Assembly (NCBI GenBank): GCA_905480565.1
Contig: CAJQQW010000203.1
Location: 1-23,378 of the forward strand
From: an uncultured Halioglobus sp.
GTDB lineage: Bacteria > Pseudomonadota > Gammaproteobacteria > Pseudomonadales > Halieaceae
Length of the DNA stretch: 23,378 nucleotides
Reading direction: 5' to 3'
In this document: positions 7,868-15,407 of the stretch, piece by piece
How positions within the stretch are numbered: position 1 is the stretch's first letter
Layout: every line of letters starts with the position of its first letter
Translations under genes and position numbers: made by a program
The notes under the pieces: model-generated
The model's database searches: none
What the model was told of the DNA's origin: nothing
Seen by the model: only the letters and a program-made list of their open reading frames with translations

Positions 7868-8551
7868 CTACTTGGCCATGAGTATCTGCAGTCGATCGCC
7901 AACCGCTTCGGCATCGTCTGCCACCGTGCAGACCAAAGATATGATCTGGTAAAGGAACATTACTTCCACCGGCGGAAGATTTTTTTCCAATTTGAATAAC
8001 CCCGCGCGCATCTTGATCGCCATTTTGTCACTGGTCCGCTCGAGCTTATCGAGTGTCTTGAGCATATCCTCTACCCGGCGAACCTCTTCCTGCCCGGTAA
8101 ATCCAACCGTCAGCAATTCGTCCAGTTCCTGAATAGCGCTGAGCGCCTGATGAGAGGTTGCCGCAGACGCTTCTGCCAGCTCGACGGCGGCATCCTGTAG
8201 CTTCTCGGGAAACCGAATGCTGCGCCCGATCACCAGCCCCGCTATATCCTTGGCGGTATTGGCAACATGGTCCTGAATCCCGACCAGAGTCAATAAATCG
8301 GAGCGGGGCACTGGCAGGAAAAGGTTATTCGGTAAATGCTTGCGAACAGAGCGCTTTATTTTATCTGCCGCAGATTCCGCAGAGACAATATCTTTGTGCA
8401 CCTGCTTGGCGGAGTCCCAGTCATCGGTGGCCATGGCCCGAAACAGCGCTGGCAACAGCTGTGCCGCCTGGTCTGCCAGCGCCATATGTTCCTGAATGGG
8501 ACCGATCGGTGACCGTCCAAACAAGTTGCCAAGAGGGCTTAAAATTGCCAT
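7868..8551 (-). CDS. DUF47/PhoU-like Pit accessory protein
   Basis: 227-residue all-helical cytoplasmic protein of the DUF47 (TIGR00153) family, related to PhoU. Seen: the family N-terminus with LGNLFGRSPIGPIQEHM, EsaADKIKRSVRKHLP near residue 50, LFLPVPRSDLLTLVGIQDHVANTAKDIAGL, and acidic/charged helices through the C-terminus (YQIISLVCTVADDAEAVGDRLQIL). Members of the family almost always precede a Pit transporter and are thought to regulate or assist it. Here it is nine bases upstream of the Pit gene and is the first gene of the operon. A candidate promoter lies 30-60 bases upstream. Confidence 0.93.
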   Translation of the reverse strand: MAILSPLGNLFGRSPIGPIQEHMALADQAAQLLPALFRAMATDDWDSAKQVHKDIVSAESAADKIKRSVRKHLPNNLFLPVPRSDLLTLVGIQDHVANTAKDIAGLVIGRSIRFPEKLQDAAVELAEASAATSHQALSAIQELDELLTVGFTGQEEVRRVEDMLKTLDKLERTSDKMAIKMRAGLFKLEKNLPPVEVMFLYQIISLVCTVADDAEAVGDRLQILMAK

Positions 8552-8582
8552 AAAGTTTGCTCTCGCTTCTCAGATTGTCGCA

Positions 8583-8611
8583 AGTGTAGGGACAAATACT
8601 GCTGTTGTCAC
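8583..8611 (-). promoter_or_regulatory. Candidate sigma70 promoter of the DUF47-pit operon
   Basis: On the - strand, GTGACA (8611-8606), exactly 17 bases, then TACACT (8588-8583). The -35 matches 5/6 and the -10 4/6, and the predicted leader is about 25 bases. I see no convincing Pho box, so phosphate control by PhoB is not supported by sequence. Confidence 0.45.
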
Positions 8612-8770
8612 GATGCCAACACGTTAACTCATGCTAATGGGTTAATTCGACACAGATTGGGTTTTACACGCCTGACATTCGCCTCAATACGCCACTAAAT
8701 ACCCTGCTCTTGCGCGATGCCTGCAGTTCATTCCCACTTTTGCGGGAAATGGCCCGCCGGTTAGCGATAC

Positions 8771-10297
8771 CTAACCCGCTATTGCCCACAGATCCTCTCC
8801 GCGTGCCCAGCTGGCATGAAAGCCTGAGGGAACCCTCTGTGGCAGCTGCACCCTGCAAATGGGGCCCACGGTAATGTCGCGGGCATCGAACACCAGGCAT
8901 TTCGATTGCCAGGTGTTCGAATCCGTAACAATCGTGGTCAGGTAGCCATCGTCTTCTTCGCTGCTGCGGGTGGCGCCCGGCTTGGGAGCAAAGACCGTCT
9001 CACTGCCAAATACACCCTCACCATAGTTCCACTGGGTGCGTTCTCCGGTTTCGTTATTGTACTTAACCAGGCCCGTAAAGCGCAGCGTATGGCCGCCCTC
9101 ACTGAGCAAGGGTATGCGTTGGTGATAAGCATACTTTGATTGCACCCCATGGAACACCGGGTTGGTCTTGTTAAATTCGGTATTGAGATCGTCGATATCG
9201 CCTTCCCGCACTTCGCCGGTTAAGAGGTTAAAGCGCCAACGATAGTTATTCGCTTCAAGGCGCATATAAGCCAGCATATGCGCCAGCTCGCCCTCGCCTG
9301 CCTGGGCGTCAGGCATAGGGTTAGTCGAGCGACAGCCGTCCATCACCACCCAATCACCCACTTCCCAGCAATTACTCACGTGCAGTACGTAACAGGGTTC
9401 GCACTCGAACCAGCGCACATCGCCAGCGTTGCCGCGGCGCGGGAGAATACCGAATCGGGTGGGGATGTCCTGATGAAATGTCAGCACCCTCAGCTTGTGA
9501 CGGCGCAGCACCTCAAGATCGTGAAAAAAAGGCAGATCATGTAATACGGCGTAATGCGTGGTAAAGCCGATGTCATGGGGCAGCCGAGGGCCGGGTAGGT
9601 CGATCGGCACCTCGTGCACTAAGTTTCCAGCGGCATCGGCAATCCCAAAGGTGAGATACGGCAGCTCGTCGCCATAGTCAAAAAACAAGAGTTCGCCCGT
9701 TGCCCAATCCACTTTCGAGTGCGCTGACAAACGCCGCTGATTGCGCCCGTCCAACGTAAACGGGCCCTTGCTTTCGAGTGTGCGTCCATCGAGAAGAAAC
9801 GGATTACCCGCGTTGTACCAGAGGGTTACCAAATCGCCCTTGTAACAAAACACATCCGTATTGGAGGTATCCTTTATACCAAATTCAGACACACCGTAAT
9901 CAAACGGGCCCATCACGCCTGGTGAAAAGGAACAACCCCGCTGCTGCTCTGCTAACAGAGCGTCTGTTCTGACCAGGCGGTTTCGGTAGGTCGCTTTACC
10001 GTCTTTGAAATAGACCGCATGTACCATGCCGTCACCGTCGAAGGGGTGGTAGCGGTTCTTGGGCTGGAACATGGGGTTGGCTCCGTTGCGCAGGTAAGCG
10101 CCGACCAGATCTGCCGGCAGTTCACCCTCAAACGGGAGATTTTCAGACACAATCTCATGCCGCGTCGGCGCATAGACCCCATGCAGATACGGGTTGTCCA
10201 GCTGATAGATCCACGGCGGTGCGTCATCAAACGCTGTAACAGCGCCGAGACAGCGCTCAGTACTGCCGAAGTTGGTGAGTGTCTGGTCTGGATTCAT
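8771..10297 (-). CDS. Carotenoid oxygenase family protein
   Basis: 508-residue non-haem iron dioxygenase of the carotenoid cleavage oxygenase/RPE65/lignostilbene dioxygenase family. The four iron-binding His are present with family spacing: H193 (LSAHSKVD), H241 (LPHDIGFT), H306 (YVLHVSNCWE) and H494 (GFHASW). Also typical are ADLVGAYLRNGANP, YHPFDGDGMVHAVYF near the N-terminus and NCWEVGDWVVMDGCR. These enzymes cleave conjugated C=C bonds of carotenoids, apocarotenoids or stilbenes; the substrate cannot be told here, and no carotenoid biosynthesis gene is in view. No signal peptide, so cytoplasmic. The ATG at 10297 has AGGAG five bases upstream. Transcribed alone; the GGTTAG/CTAACC stem just at its end lacks a T tract. 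Confidence 0.93.
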   Translation of the reverse strand: MNPDQTLTNFGSTERCLGAVTAFDDAPPWIYQLDNPYLHGVYAPTRHEIVSENLPFEGELPADLVGAYLRNGANPMFQPKNRYHPFDGDGMVHAVYFKDGKATYRNRLVRTDALLAEQQRGCSFSPGVMGPFDYGVSEFGIKDTSNTDVFCYKGDLVTLWYNAGNPFLLDGRTLESKGPFTLDGRNQRRLSAHSKVDWATGELLFFDYGDELPYLTFGIADAAGNLVHEVPIDLPGPRLPHDIGFTTHYAVLHDLPFFHDLEVLRRHKLRVLTFHQDIPTRFGILPRRGNAGDVRWFECEPCYVLHVSNCWEVGDWVVMDGCRSTNPMPDAQAGEGELAHMLAYMRLEANNYRWRFNLLTGEVREGDIDDLNTEFNKTNPVFHGVQSKYAYHQRIPLLSEGGHTLRFTGLVKYNNETGERTQWNYGEGVFGSETVFAPKPGATRSSEEDDGYLTTIVTDSNTWQSKCLVFDARDITVGPICRVQLPQRVPSGFHASWARGEDLWAIAG

Positions 10298-10647
10298 GGC
10301 GCTCCTGCTCCTCTTTCACCTCAATCCGTTTACTCAATACTTAGTGTAGCGTATTGACAGGGTTCTTACGCCTCTGCACGACGAATTCCAGCCACTGCTC
10401 GGCGTGAGACAATTTAATCAAAACCCCCTGCTGATTTGCTCTGTACTGCGCTCAGGTACGAATAAAGATGGCCGCCATCTTCGTTCGATGCGACAGCACA
10501 GGTAACACGATTTGCATTCTATTATTGGACATCGGCGACGAGTATCCTCCCGGGCTTGCCCGATGAGGGTGCTATCCGGACCATCACAACCTTTATGCTT
10601 CCCGCATCCACAACCCACTGCGGGCTTGGGGCCAGAGTTCTCTGCTG
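10298..10647. other. Divergent intergenic region
   Basis: 350 bases between the carotenoid oxygenase (-) and the lipoprotein esterase (+). It should hold both promoters. The clearest structure is the 17-base inverted repeat at 10465-10481. No small gene with a ribosome site is visible, and a - strand frame (10418-10684) is without support. Confidence 0.5.
10465..10481. repeat. Perfect inverted repeat, possible operator
   Basis: AAGATGGC-C-GCCATCTT is a perfect palindrome with 8-base arms about one base, placed between two divergent genes. It could bind a dimeric regulator or form a hairpin. Read on the - strand it is followed only by TTTATT, which is weak for an intrinsic terminator. Confidence 0.55.
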
Positions 10648-11712
10648 ATGCGCTATAAATACACACTTTGTGCCCTTTGCTCACTTCTGTTGCTCACCGC
10701 TTGCAGTAATTCCTCCGATTCGCCAGAAGATCCGCGCCCCTCATTAGCACTGTCTGTGGCGCCAGCGCCCATTGATCTCAGCGGGATCAGTGCCCGTTTC
10801 TCGCCCGATGTGCCCTATGGCCCCTACGAGCGCAATCTTTTCGATATCTTCCTGCCAGACTGTGAAGAGCCGACGCCGCTGATTATCTACATCCACGGCG
10901 GCGGCTTTACCGGCGGCAACAAAGAGCGTTACTCGGAGGAGCAGATACGTGACGTTCTGCAGCAGTGTATCGCGTGGGCCACTATTGGCTATCGCCTGCT
11001 ACCACCGCGCAGCGATGTGCCGCACTCCCCGGGAACGGAAAATGAGCGCGGCGTCATTGTTTCCCTCTCCGATGCTGCACGCGCCCTGCAGTTCATGCGC
11101 TACCATTACCAAAGTCTCAATCTGGACCCACAAAATGTCGCCGCCTGGGGTCGCTCCGCCGGCGCCGGCACGGCACTCTGGCTGGGCACCCGCGACGACA
11201 TGGCAGACCCCGGCAACACGGGCCCGGTGCTGCGCGAGTCGACACGGATCAAGGCGGCAGGTGCACTTGCCACCCAGTCCACCTACGACATCCTTGGCTG
11301 GGAAACAGTGCTTCAACCGCTAGTGGATAGTTTGGTACCCGCGTTGTTCCCCAGCAATGATTTCCAGGCCGTGGCTGAGACTCTGGGCGCCACCGGCTAC
11401 CTGCTGCGGTTTCTGGGCGCTGCCACTTTCGAGGACTTGTCTACCCCGGAATACGTGGCTTATCGAGACAACGTGGATATGCTCCAACTGATGGACGCTG
11501 GCGATGCGCCGATTTTTGTGGCTAACAGCACACCGGCACTGAATAATCCGCTCAATTTTGTGCTGCACCATTCATTACACGCACTGACGGTGAAGGCCCG
11601 CGCGGATGAAGTCGGCCTGCACAGCGTTGCGTATTCGACCGATCCTGCCTGGCCTTTGTACGACCCGTCCGGCGAGGAACTCACCCAATTTCTGTTGCGA
11701 CATATTCGGTAA
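10648..11712 (+). CDS. Carboxylesterase-type alpha/beta hydrolase lipoprotein
   Basis: 354 residues. A lipoprotein signal ends with lipobox LTAC (Cys19), followed by Ser/Asn, which suggests outer-membrane sorting. The body is an alpha/beta hydrolase of the carboxylesterase type: FDIFLP, oxyanion-hole motif HGGGF (83-87), GYRLLP, and nucleophile elbow GRSAGAG with Ser170. A C-terminal HHSLHALTVKARADEVGL stretch may supply the catalytic His. No clear catalytic Asp stands at the usual place before it (the segment reads ANSTPALNNPLN), so activity is uncertain. No strong Shine-Dalgarno precedes the ATG; the start is fixed by the signal peptide. No partner gene is near; it is divergent from the carotenoid oxygenase. 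Confidence 0.83.
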   Translation: MRYKYTLCALCSLLLLTACSNSSDSPEDPRPSLALSVAPAPIDLSGISARFSPDVPYGPYERNLFDIFLPDCEEPTPLIIYIHGGGFTGGNKERYSEEQIRDVLQQCIAWATIGYRLLPPRSDVPHSPGTENERGVIVSLSDAARALQFMRYHYQSLNLDPQNVAAWGRSAGAGTALWLGTRDDMADPGNTGPVLRESTRIKAAGALATQSTYDILGWETVLQPLVDSLVPALFPSNDFQAVAETLGATGYLLRFLGAATFEDLSTPEYVAYRDNVDMLQLMDAGDAPIFVANSTPALNNPLNFVLHHSLHALTVKARADEVGLHSVAYSTDPAWPLYDPSGEELTQFLLRHIR

Positions 11713-11801
11713 CTTTGGCTGACCCAGTCACGCCAATGCATCTGCGTGGCTCTGAGCTCTGGCCTGTGATCACGGGCACAGGACATGTCACTTAATCCAC
11801 A

Positions 11802-11832
11802 TTGAAGGAACTGCCGTATGTTCTTATATACT
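11802..11832 (+). promoter_or_regulatory. Candidate promoter for the DUF6482-like/methyltransferase pair
   Basis: TTGAAG at 11802-11807 is followed after 17 bases by TATATA (11825-11830) or after 19 bases by TATACT (11827-11832). The leader to the ATG at 11896 would be about 55-60 bases. Both elements are imperfect. Confidence 0.35.
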
Positions 11833-11895
11833 CAACACGACTTTTACATCTCATTTTACTTCCAGGGCAGTGAAGTCTGAAGACGGAGCAAAATT

Positions 11896-12216
11896 ATGAA
11901 AATCAACATTACCCAATTTGCCGCTTTGACAGAGATCGCTGACGTCACCATTCACTCGCTTGAGCAGGCACTTTATCAGGTAACAGTCGCTCTGCCCTCC
12001 GGGCCTCATTTGCTGGTCGATAAAAAGGGTAAGACGCTCCGCAGCCGCAATCTGCAAAGCATGAGAGAGATGCTACAGACACTGCCCGTTCGCTCGATAA
12101 CCCTGCGGCATGAATCCGCCTATGACGAGATGATCGGGCAGCCCATTAGAGAATCCAGCAACGCACTTGAAGTCAAACTGTCTCATGACATGTATCCGGA
12201 GCCAATCGTTCACTGA
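11896..12216 (+). CDS. DUF6482-like small protein
   Basis: 106 residues, no signal or membrane helix, so probably cytoplasmic. The pattern (Leu-rich start, LYQVTVALPSGPHLLVDKKGKTLRSRN, then ITLRHESAYDEMIGQP) fits the DUF6482 family of small gammaproteobacterial proteins of unknown function; I judge the match by motif memory only. A GGAG seven bases before the ATG supports the start. It ends 20 bases before the exported methyltransferase gene, on the same strand, so the two may be cotranscribed, although nothing links their functions. Confidence 0.68.
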   Translation: MKINITQFAALTEIADVTIHSLEQALYQVTVALPSGPHLLVDKKGKTLRSRNLQSMREMLQTLPVRSITLRHESAYDEMIGQPIRESSNALEVKLSHDMYPEPIVH

Positions 12217-12236
12217 ACGACCGCTGGTTCCTAAAG

Positions 12237-12980
12237 ATGAGCCACCACCTGCCCATTCCTAACTTTACCGCACGATTCTATATGCTCGCTGCGCTATTAA
12301 TTACGGCAATGCTGGACGCTACCGCACAGGAGGCGACCCGCGACTCCTATGTTTATAGCCAGCCCAGTCGCGATGGCATCGGAAAATTTTATATGGGTAG
12401 GGAAATCGCCCAGGTTATGGGGCACCGTGGCGCCGGCTGGCTGCAAAGACCTGAACGAGAGAAAAAGGAGCGCACAGACTTGCTACTTGGGCTACTGGCA
12501 CTGGAGCCCGGAGATACTGTCGCCGACATTGGCGCGGGAACGGGATACTTTTCACTCCCCATGGCCGCTATTGTAGGCCCGACCGGGCAAATATTGGCTG
12601 TAGATATACAGCCGGAGATGCTATCCATCATCAGAGGAAAAGCAGAAGCGGCAAATATTGACAATGTCCTGCCGGTACTGGCAAGCGAGGCCGATCCTAT
12701 GCTTCCTGCCCATACGGTTGATGTTGTGCTCATGGTCGATGCTTACCATGAGTTCTCATATCCGCGCGAAGTCCTGACACGCACCGTGCGCGCCCTGAAA
12801 GAGAACGGTCGAATTGTACTGGTAGAATATCGAGCAGAAGATGCTGCCGTTCCGATCAAGCGCTTGCACAAAATGAGCGTTGCTCAAGCCCAGCGCGAGA
12901 TGTCCGCCGTAGGTCTCGTTTTAGACCAGGTGCTTGATACCCTGCCATGGCAGCACGTGATGGTTTTTCGTCGTCAGTAA
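12237..12980 (+). CDS. Exported class I SAM-dependent methyltransferase
   Basis: 247 residues. Seen: an N-terminal hydrophobic stretch (about 14-27) ending in ATA-Q near residue 30, which reads as a cleavable signal peptide; a conserved N-terminal segment IGKFYMGREIAQVMGHRGAGWLQRPER; motif I DIGAGTGYF with Gly at 99, 101 and 103; the ribose-binding acid Asp123 in AVDIQ; motif IV-like VLMVDAYHEF; and RTVRALKENGRIVLVEY. Class I Rossmann methyltransferases are normally cytoplasmic because they need SAM, so a family with a signal peptide is odd: either the N-terminus is an anchor facing inwards or the protein acts outside on another ligand. No clear Shine-Dalgarno. The substrate is unknown. Confidence 0.85.
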   Translation: MSHHLPIPNFTARFYMLAALLITAMLDATAQEATRDSYVYSQPSRDGIGKFYMGREIAQVMGHRGAGWLQRPEREKKERTDLLLGLLALEPGDTVADIGAGTGYFSLPMAAIVGPTGQILAVDIQPEMLSIIRGKAEAANIDNVLPVLASEADPMLPAHTVDVVLMVDAYHEFSYPREVLTRTVRALKENGRIVLVEYRAEDAAVPIKRLHKMSVAQAQREMSAVGLVLDQVLDTLPWQHVMVFRRQ

Positions 12981-13144
12981 TATCTCGCACCAACGACGTA
13001 CTAAAAATATTTTCGCTTGGAGCACAGTAACTACCTGATTTTTCAGCATAGTGCCCATGAGCGTCGTTGAAACAGTAAATAATGAATAGCCGGGCTGCAT
13101 GGTACGAGGCGGAGATACTGATTGGGTATTTTTGGATTTACAAA

Positions 13145-13157
13145 AAACGCGGCGTTT
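13145..13157. repeat. Short inverted repeat upstream of the esterase
   Basis: AAACGC-G-GCGTTT, arms of six bases, 64 bases before the ATG at 13221 and next to a TATTCT-like -10. It may be an operator, but palindromes this short also occur by chance. Confidence 0.25.
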
Positions 13158-13220
13158 ATTCTATGCTTGCAGAGTGCGTACTGTTTCGCATAAACGGTTT
13201 ATGACTCGTGACTATCGGAA

Positions 13221-14117
13221 ATGACTGTAATGCATGCTGACGAACTGAGAACACTTTTCCTGCAGCATATAAATCTCGCCAATGGTGACGTGGCGGAGGT
13301 ATCTCGGGCTTTTTCAGCGCTTTATCGCGATTTTCAAACCGATGTCATTAGAGACGTTAATTGCTACAGCGTTGAGGGCACACCCTACACCTGGGTGGAC
13401 TCGCTCTCCGGACGCAGTGAGCAGGTCATTCTTTTTTTTCACGGTGGTGGCTACACTATGGGAAGCACGGACGATCATCTTCAGTTAATTGCGTCGCTGG
13501 TCACCTTATCTGGAAAAAGCATGTTGGGCGTCGACTATCGTCTGTGCCCGCAGCACACATTTCCGGCTCCCCTTGATGACGCAGAGCGCGCCTATTGCTG
13601 GCTCCTCGATCAAGGTTATACCTCCGGGAAAATTGGCGTCTCTGGCATTTCAGCCGGAGCAACACTGGTAACACAATTACTGCACCGCTGTGAGTCTAAA
13701 GCACTCGATATGCCTGCAGTTGCGCTTGTCATGGCCGGCGTTATGGACTTTACCTTCGAGCGCGGCTCGATCTCCACTAACGGCATTTACGATATTGTTT
13801 CTCGAGAGCGGCTTGAAATGATCTCTAGTCTCTACCTCAAAGACGTTGACTCCCGTGATCAAACTGATATCTACTGCATACATCAGCCCTATGCCAACTA
13901 TCCGCGCACTCTTTTTCAGGTAGGAGACCGAGAGGCGTTACTAGACGACGCTGTCGCGTGTCACGCGATACTGTCGGACGCGGGTCATGATGTATCACTG
14001 CATGTAGTACGGGACCTGATTCACTGCGGTCAGCTTTTTTCTTCAGTCTTTGAACCCGGGCAGCTCGCTTTAGCTGAAGCCGGTCGATTTTTGCAAGCGT
14101 CATTCAACGGCTTATAA
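13221..14117 (+). CDS. HSL-type alpha/beta hydrolase (esterase)
   Basis: 298-residue cytoplasmic esterase of the hormone-sensitive-lipase type. Seen: oxyanion-hole motif HGGGY (74-78), the family stretch GVDYRLCPQHTFPAPLDDA, nucleophile elbow GISAG with Ser144, Asp236 in QVGDREALLDDA and His268 in DLIHCGQLF, giving a complete Ser-Asp-His triad at the spacing of the family. It probably hydrolyses short or medium acyl esters. The first ATG is used; a second in-frame ATG four codons on is possible, and neither has a strong Shine-Dalgarno site. It has 240 bases upstream and 341 downstream, so it is probably its own unit. Confidence 0.9.
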   Translation: MTVMHADELRTLFLQHINLANGDVAEVSRAFSALYRDFQTDVIRDVNCYSVEGTPYTWVDSLSGRSEQVILFFHGGGYTMGSTDDHLQLIASLVTLSGKSMLGVDYRLCPQHTFPAPLDDAERAYCWLLDQGYTSGKIGVSGISAGATLVTQLLHRCESKALDMPAVALVMAGVMDFTFERGSISTNGIYDIVSRERLEMISSLYLKDVDSRDQTDIYCIHQPYANYPRTLFQVGDREALLDDAVACHAILSDAGHDVSLHVVRDLIHCGQLFSSVFEPGQLALAEAGRFLQASFNGL

Positions 14118-14458
14118 AGCTATTCATCGACCGTCACTTTGTATGTAGAGAGGTTCACCTGGTGCTGCCACTTCACCACATCCACGGTCCAAAATCAGGC
14201 GAAAAATGGCCAACAGGGTACTATCGGTTTCTGGCTTACTCGCTATAAGTTGCAAGATATTGCAATCTGTTTCAGGCAACGCTGCTCACAAGCTTTTTCA
14301 TCTGAAAATACATTGACGCTCTATCAATGCTATTACCGGTTTTGCCTATACTGTGAATACGCATGGCAGGTTTTACTCAGCATTTGGGGACATATTGCGC
14401 TTAACGTTTGTTGTTGGTGCGTCAGCATATAGACCACATGCCTTATGAGGAACAGTGA
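14118..14458. other. Intergenic region, no gene seen
   Basis: 341 bases between two hydrolase genes on the same strand. A 97-codon + frame (14139-14432) has no Shine-Dalgarno, an odd Cys-rich composition and no family look; I reject it. A TTGACG near 14312 has no correctly spaced -10. GAGGA at 14447-14451 is the ribosome site of the next gene. Confidence 0.45.
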
Positions 14459-15313
14459 ATGATCGACATCGACATTAATTTTGTGGAGCGTGGTACTGGC
14501 AGTATTACAATAATTTTTGTCCACGGTTTCACATGCAGCCTTTCCGACTGGAGCAACCAGATGCCCAGTCTATCTGACCGTTACCGTTGCGTGGCCGTGG
14601 ACCTCCCTGGCCATGGCGATTCGGCCGCTCCGCGGGAAGCAACTATCGAGACGCTGGCAAACTCTGTTAATCACATGCTGGACAAACTGGCATTGGACGA
14701 GGTAGTGCTCATAGGGCACAGCATGGGCTGCCGCGTGATTTCTGAAATGGCTCGACAATCACGCGCTCGTGTTCGTGGCCTCGTTTACATCGACGGCAGC
14801 ATAGTCGCAGACGAAAACGTCGAGGCTGCAGTATCAAGCTCGATTGAAATAATTGACCGTGTCGGTATGCGTCAGTTTCTTGACATGTTCTATCACGATT
14901 TTTTCGCGGTAAGCACAGCTTTAGCAATTAGAGAATCAATATGGGGACGTTTTTCGTCAATCGATATACCCTTCGCCCAAGAGCTTTGGCTCAACATGAT
15001 TCGCTGGGATGCATTACAATCAAGATCGATATTGACCAGCCTTGACGTGCCAGCATTAGTAATACAGTCCACGTTTCTTAACTCAGACCTAAAGCGGGTT
15101 TCACTGTCGCCGGGGCAATCATCAACATGGGTAGACGAGGTATCAAAAGCGGTGGATGGTGCAGTCGTTCAAATAATAGAAAACGTCGGTCATTTTCCAA
15201 TGCTAGAAGCACCTGAGCAGACAAACGAGGTGATCCACCGTTTCATTCAAAAGATACGCGGGGATGTACCGGCCAGATCAGCTAATAGTACAACATCGTC
15301 CAGAGCGGGTTAG
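14459..15313 (+). CDS. Alpha/beta fold hydrolase
   Basis: 284-residue hydrolase of the general alpha/beta (Abhydrolase_1) group. Seen: FVHGFTCSLSDW as oxyanion-hole loop, VDLPGHGDS, nucleophile elbow GHSMG with Ser88, a probable acid Asp210 and His245 in NVGHFPMLEAPEQ, so the triad is complete. No signal peptide. The lid region between about 115 and 190 (FYHDFFAVSTALAIRES and after) decides the substrate and is not diagnostic to me; esterase, lactonase or C-C hydrolase are all possible. The start is well set by GAGGA seven bases before the ATG. A hairpin terminator follows within 100 bases. Confidence 0.9.
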   Translation: MIDIDINFVERGTGSITIIFVHGFTCSLSDWSNQMPSLSDRYRCVAVDLPGHGDSAAPREATIETLANSVNHMLDKLALDEVVLIGHSMGCRVISEMARQSRARVRGLVYIDGSIVADENVEAAVSSSIEIIDRVGMRQFLDMFYHDFFAVSTALAIRESIWGRFSSIDIPFAQELWLNMIRWDALQSRSILTSLDVPALVIQSTFLNSDLKRVSLSPGQSSTWVDEVSKAVDGAVVQIIENVGHFPMLEAPEQTNEVIHRFIQKIRGDVPARSANSTTSSRAG

Positions 15314-15381
15314 AGAGCTAGTGTAGAGGTCGATCTCAATTCTGCCATATGTCTTCTGGATGAAGACGTATTGATCCCCAA

Positions 15382-15405
15382 CGGGGTTTGCCCCGCATAT
15401 TTTTT
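15382..15405 (+). terminator. Rho-independent terminator
   Basis: CGGGG-TTTG-CCCCG forms a tight 5-bp stem with a 4-base loop, followed after CATA by six T (15400-15405). It lies 69 bases after the stop of the + strand hydrolase and just short of the convergent MFS gene end. In the opposite direction there is no T tract, so it serves the + strand. Confidence 0.7.
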
Positions 15406-15407
15406 CA

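Noticed and set aside
8755..8776. GGTTAG/CTAACC stem at the end of the carotenoid oxygenase gene
   Set aside because: It overlaps the end of the coding region and has no T tract, so no terminator is claimed.
11763..11782. CCTGTG...CACAGG hairpin after the lipoprotein esterase
   Set aside because: Six-base stem with an 8-base loop and no T tract; not enough for a terminator call.
14139..14432. 97-codon + frame between two hydrolase genes
   Set aside because: Cys-rich, composition unlike the neighbours, no ribosome site.
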